13,540 bases of DNA from Erysipelotrichaceae bacterium (GTDB lineage: Bacteria; Bacillota_I; Bacilli_A; Erysipelotrichales; Erysipelotrichaceae): the NCBI GenBank assembly GCA_900759455.1, contig CAAEVI010000046.1:1-13540 (forward strand), written 5' to 3'. The translations under genes were made by a program, and so were the position numbers. Below, piece after piece: positions 12,930-13,540 of this stretch (the stretch's first letter is position 1; each line of letters starts with the position of its first letter). Below the pieces are notes generated by a model, which saw only the letters and a list, made by a program, of their open reading frames with translations, was not told the DNA's origin and did not search any database.

Positions 12930-13540
12930 AATATCGATAATTTTTCCTCTTCTTTGTGCGATTTGATGTATTTTGTCCATTTGATATAGCCATATGTCGT
13001 GTTTGTAAAATAACCGAGCTTTAAGATCAGCAGGACAAACTGTCCGGAGATAATGTTGATTGCAGCTTCCAGTGCTGCACAGATATACCATGCGATCCAC
13101 TGTTCTCTGAAACGGAAGAAAATAAACAGACCGTTGGCAATACCGACTGCGGAAGCACATGCATCAATATAAATTACCGCTGTTTCGATCGTCTGATTGT
13201 GATAGAAATCCGTTGTAATGTCCAATCCGCTGATCAGATAACCAACGACCAGTGTCCATACGACGATGCCGATGATGACCAGAACTTCCTGCCATCCTTT
13301 TAAACGTCTTACAACCGTTAATTCGTCTTCTTCTTCGTCTTTATGTCTGGACCAGTTAATATAGCTGATGATATCGATTGGCAGCCAGAAGAGCAGTGTC
13401 GTCGCAAGTGTTGCGAAACGATACATCAATACGATAGAAATGGTGATTTCCACGATTTCAACAAATACCGATACCAGGAAATTGTATCTGGACTGTTTTG
13501 AAATCAGCAGCTCGCAAAGAATATTCAGGAATGTATCCAG
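12926..13540 (-). CDS. pnuC: PnuC-type nicotinamide riboside transporter (N-terminus outside the window)
   Basis: The frame is open across the right edge, so only the last 204 codons are visible. The fragment begins LDTFLNILCELLISKQSRYN and has about five or six hydrophobic segments. Features of the PnuC family are the tryptophan-rich turn YINWSRHKD, and toward the C-terminus WIAWYICAALEAAINIISGQ followed by TTYGYIKWTKYIKSHK. PnuC proteins form SWEET-like bundles that carry nicotinamide riboside into the cell for NAD synthesis. An internal GTG at 13453 would give a 175-residue protein, but the coding sequence clearly continues upstream. It is followed on the same strand by efp after 73 bases and an apparent separate promoter. 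Its own control region lies outside the window. Confidence 0.88.
   Translation of the reverse strand: MDTFLNILCELLISKQSRYNFLVSVFVEIVEITISIVLMYRFATLATTLLFWLPIDIISYINWSRHKDEEEDELTVVRRLKGWQEVLVIIGIVVWTLVVGYLISGLDITTDFYHNQTIETAVIYIDACASAVGIANGLFIFFRFREQWIAWYICAALEAAINIISGQFVLLILKLGYFTNTTYGYIKWTKYIKSHKEEEKLSIF

Noticed and set aside
1..13540. CRISPR arrays, tRNA or rRNA genes, insertion sequences
   Set aside because: No regularly spaced repeats, cloverleaf-like segments, rRNA motifs, transposase or terminal inverted repeats were found by eye.

Overview
The window looks like chromosomal DNA from a low-GC Gram-positive bacterium, probably a gut Firmicute of the Erysipelotrichia type. The reasons are strong AGGAGG-type ribosome sites, TATAAT-type promoters, A/T-rich spacers, and a Bacillus-like EF-P tip loop, YnbB protein, YtrA-type GntR regulator and PnuC. 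The taxon is inferred from style only. No rRNA, tRNA, CRISPR array, transposase or phage gene was seen.

Left part (1-5000, all minus strand): a LysR-type regulator ends at a bidirectional terminator. Upstream of it in transcription order lie an unrecognised soluble protein, then a six-segment membrane protein and a calcineurin-type metallophosphoesterase that probably share one transcript. An XRE-family helix-turn-helix protein with membrane segments starts this side. Its upstream spacer carries two clean palindromes.

Centre (5200-10050, plus strand, visibly more A/T-rich): an AgrC/GHKL-like signalling locus with an unusual layout. One protein has the ATPase domain but a degenerate H-box. 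It is followed by two tandem paralogous multi-pass membrane proteins that each stop just after an intact phosphoacceptor motif (LRHDYLNFM) and have no ATPase domain. The second paralog has a single in-frame TAG. A 50-codon ORF overlaps the kinase start codon, and no intact response regulator is present. After a terminator comes a YtrA-type GntR regulator with two evenly built operators, an ABC ATPase with a one-base frameshift near its start, and an ABC-2 type permease that ends at a strong terminator.

Right part (10230-13540): YnbB (a PLP enzyme of the methionine gamma-lyase family) converges on a short-chain reductase that lies 20 bases downstream of efp. In Bacillus subtilis, YnbB and the reductase YmfI are both needed to build the 5-aminopentanol group on EF-P lysine 32. 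Finding YnbB, a reductase and EF-P side by side suggests a compact EF-P modification cluster. A PnuC nicotinamide riboside transporter runs off the right edge.

The two most interesting items are the split kinase locus and the EF-P modification neighbourhood. The lesions in the centre (amber codon, frameshift, missing regulator) mean that decay is a serious alternative to a working novel system there.
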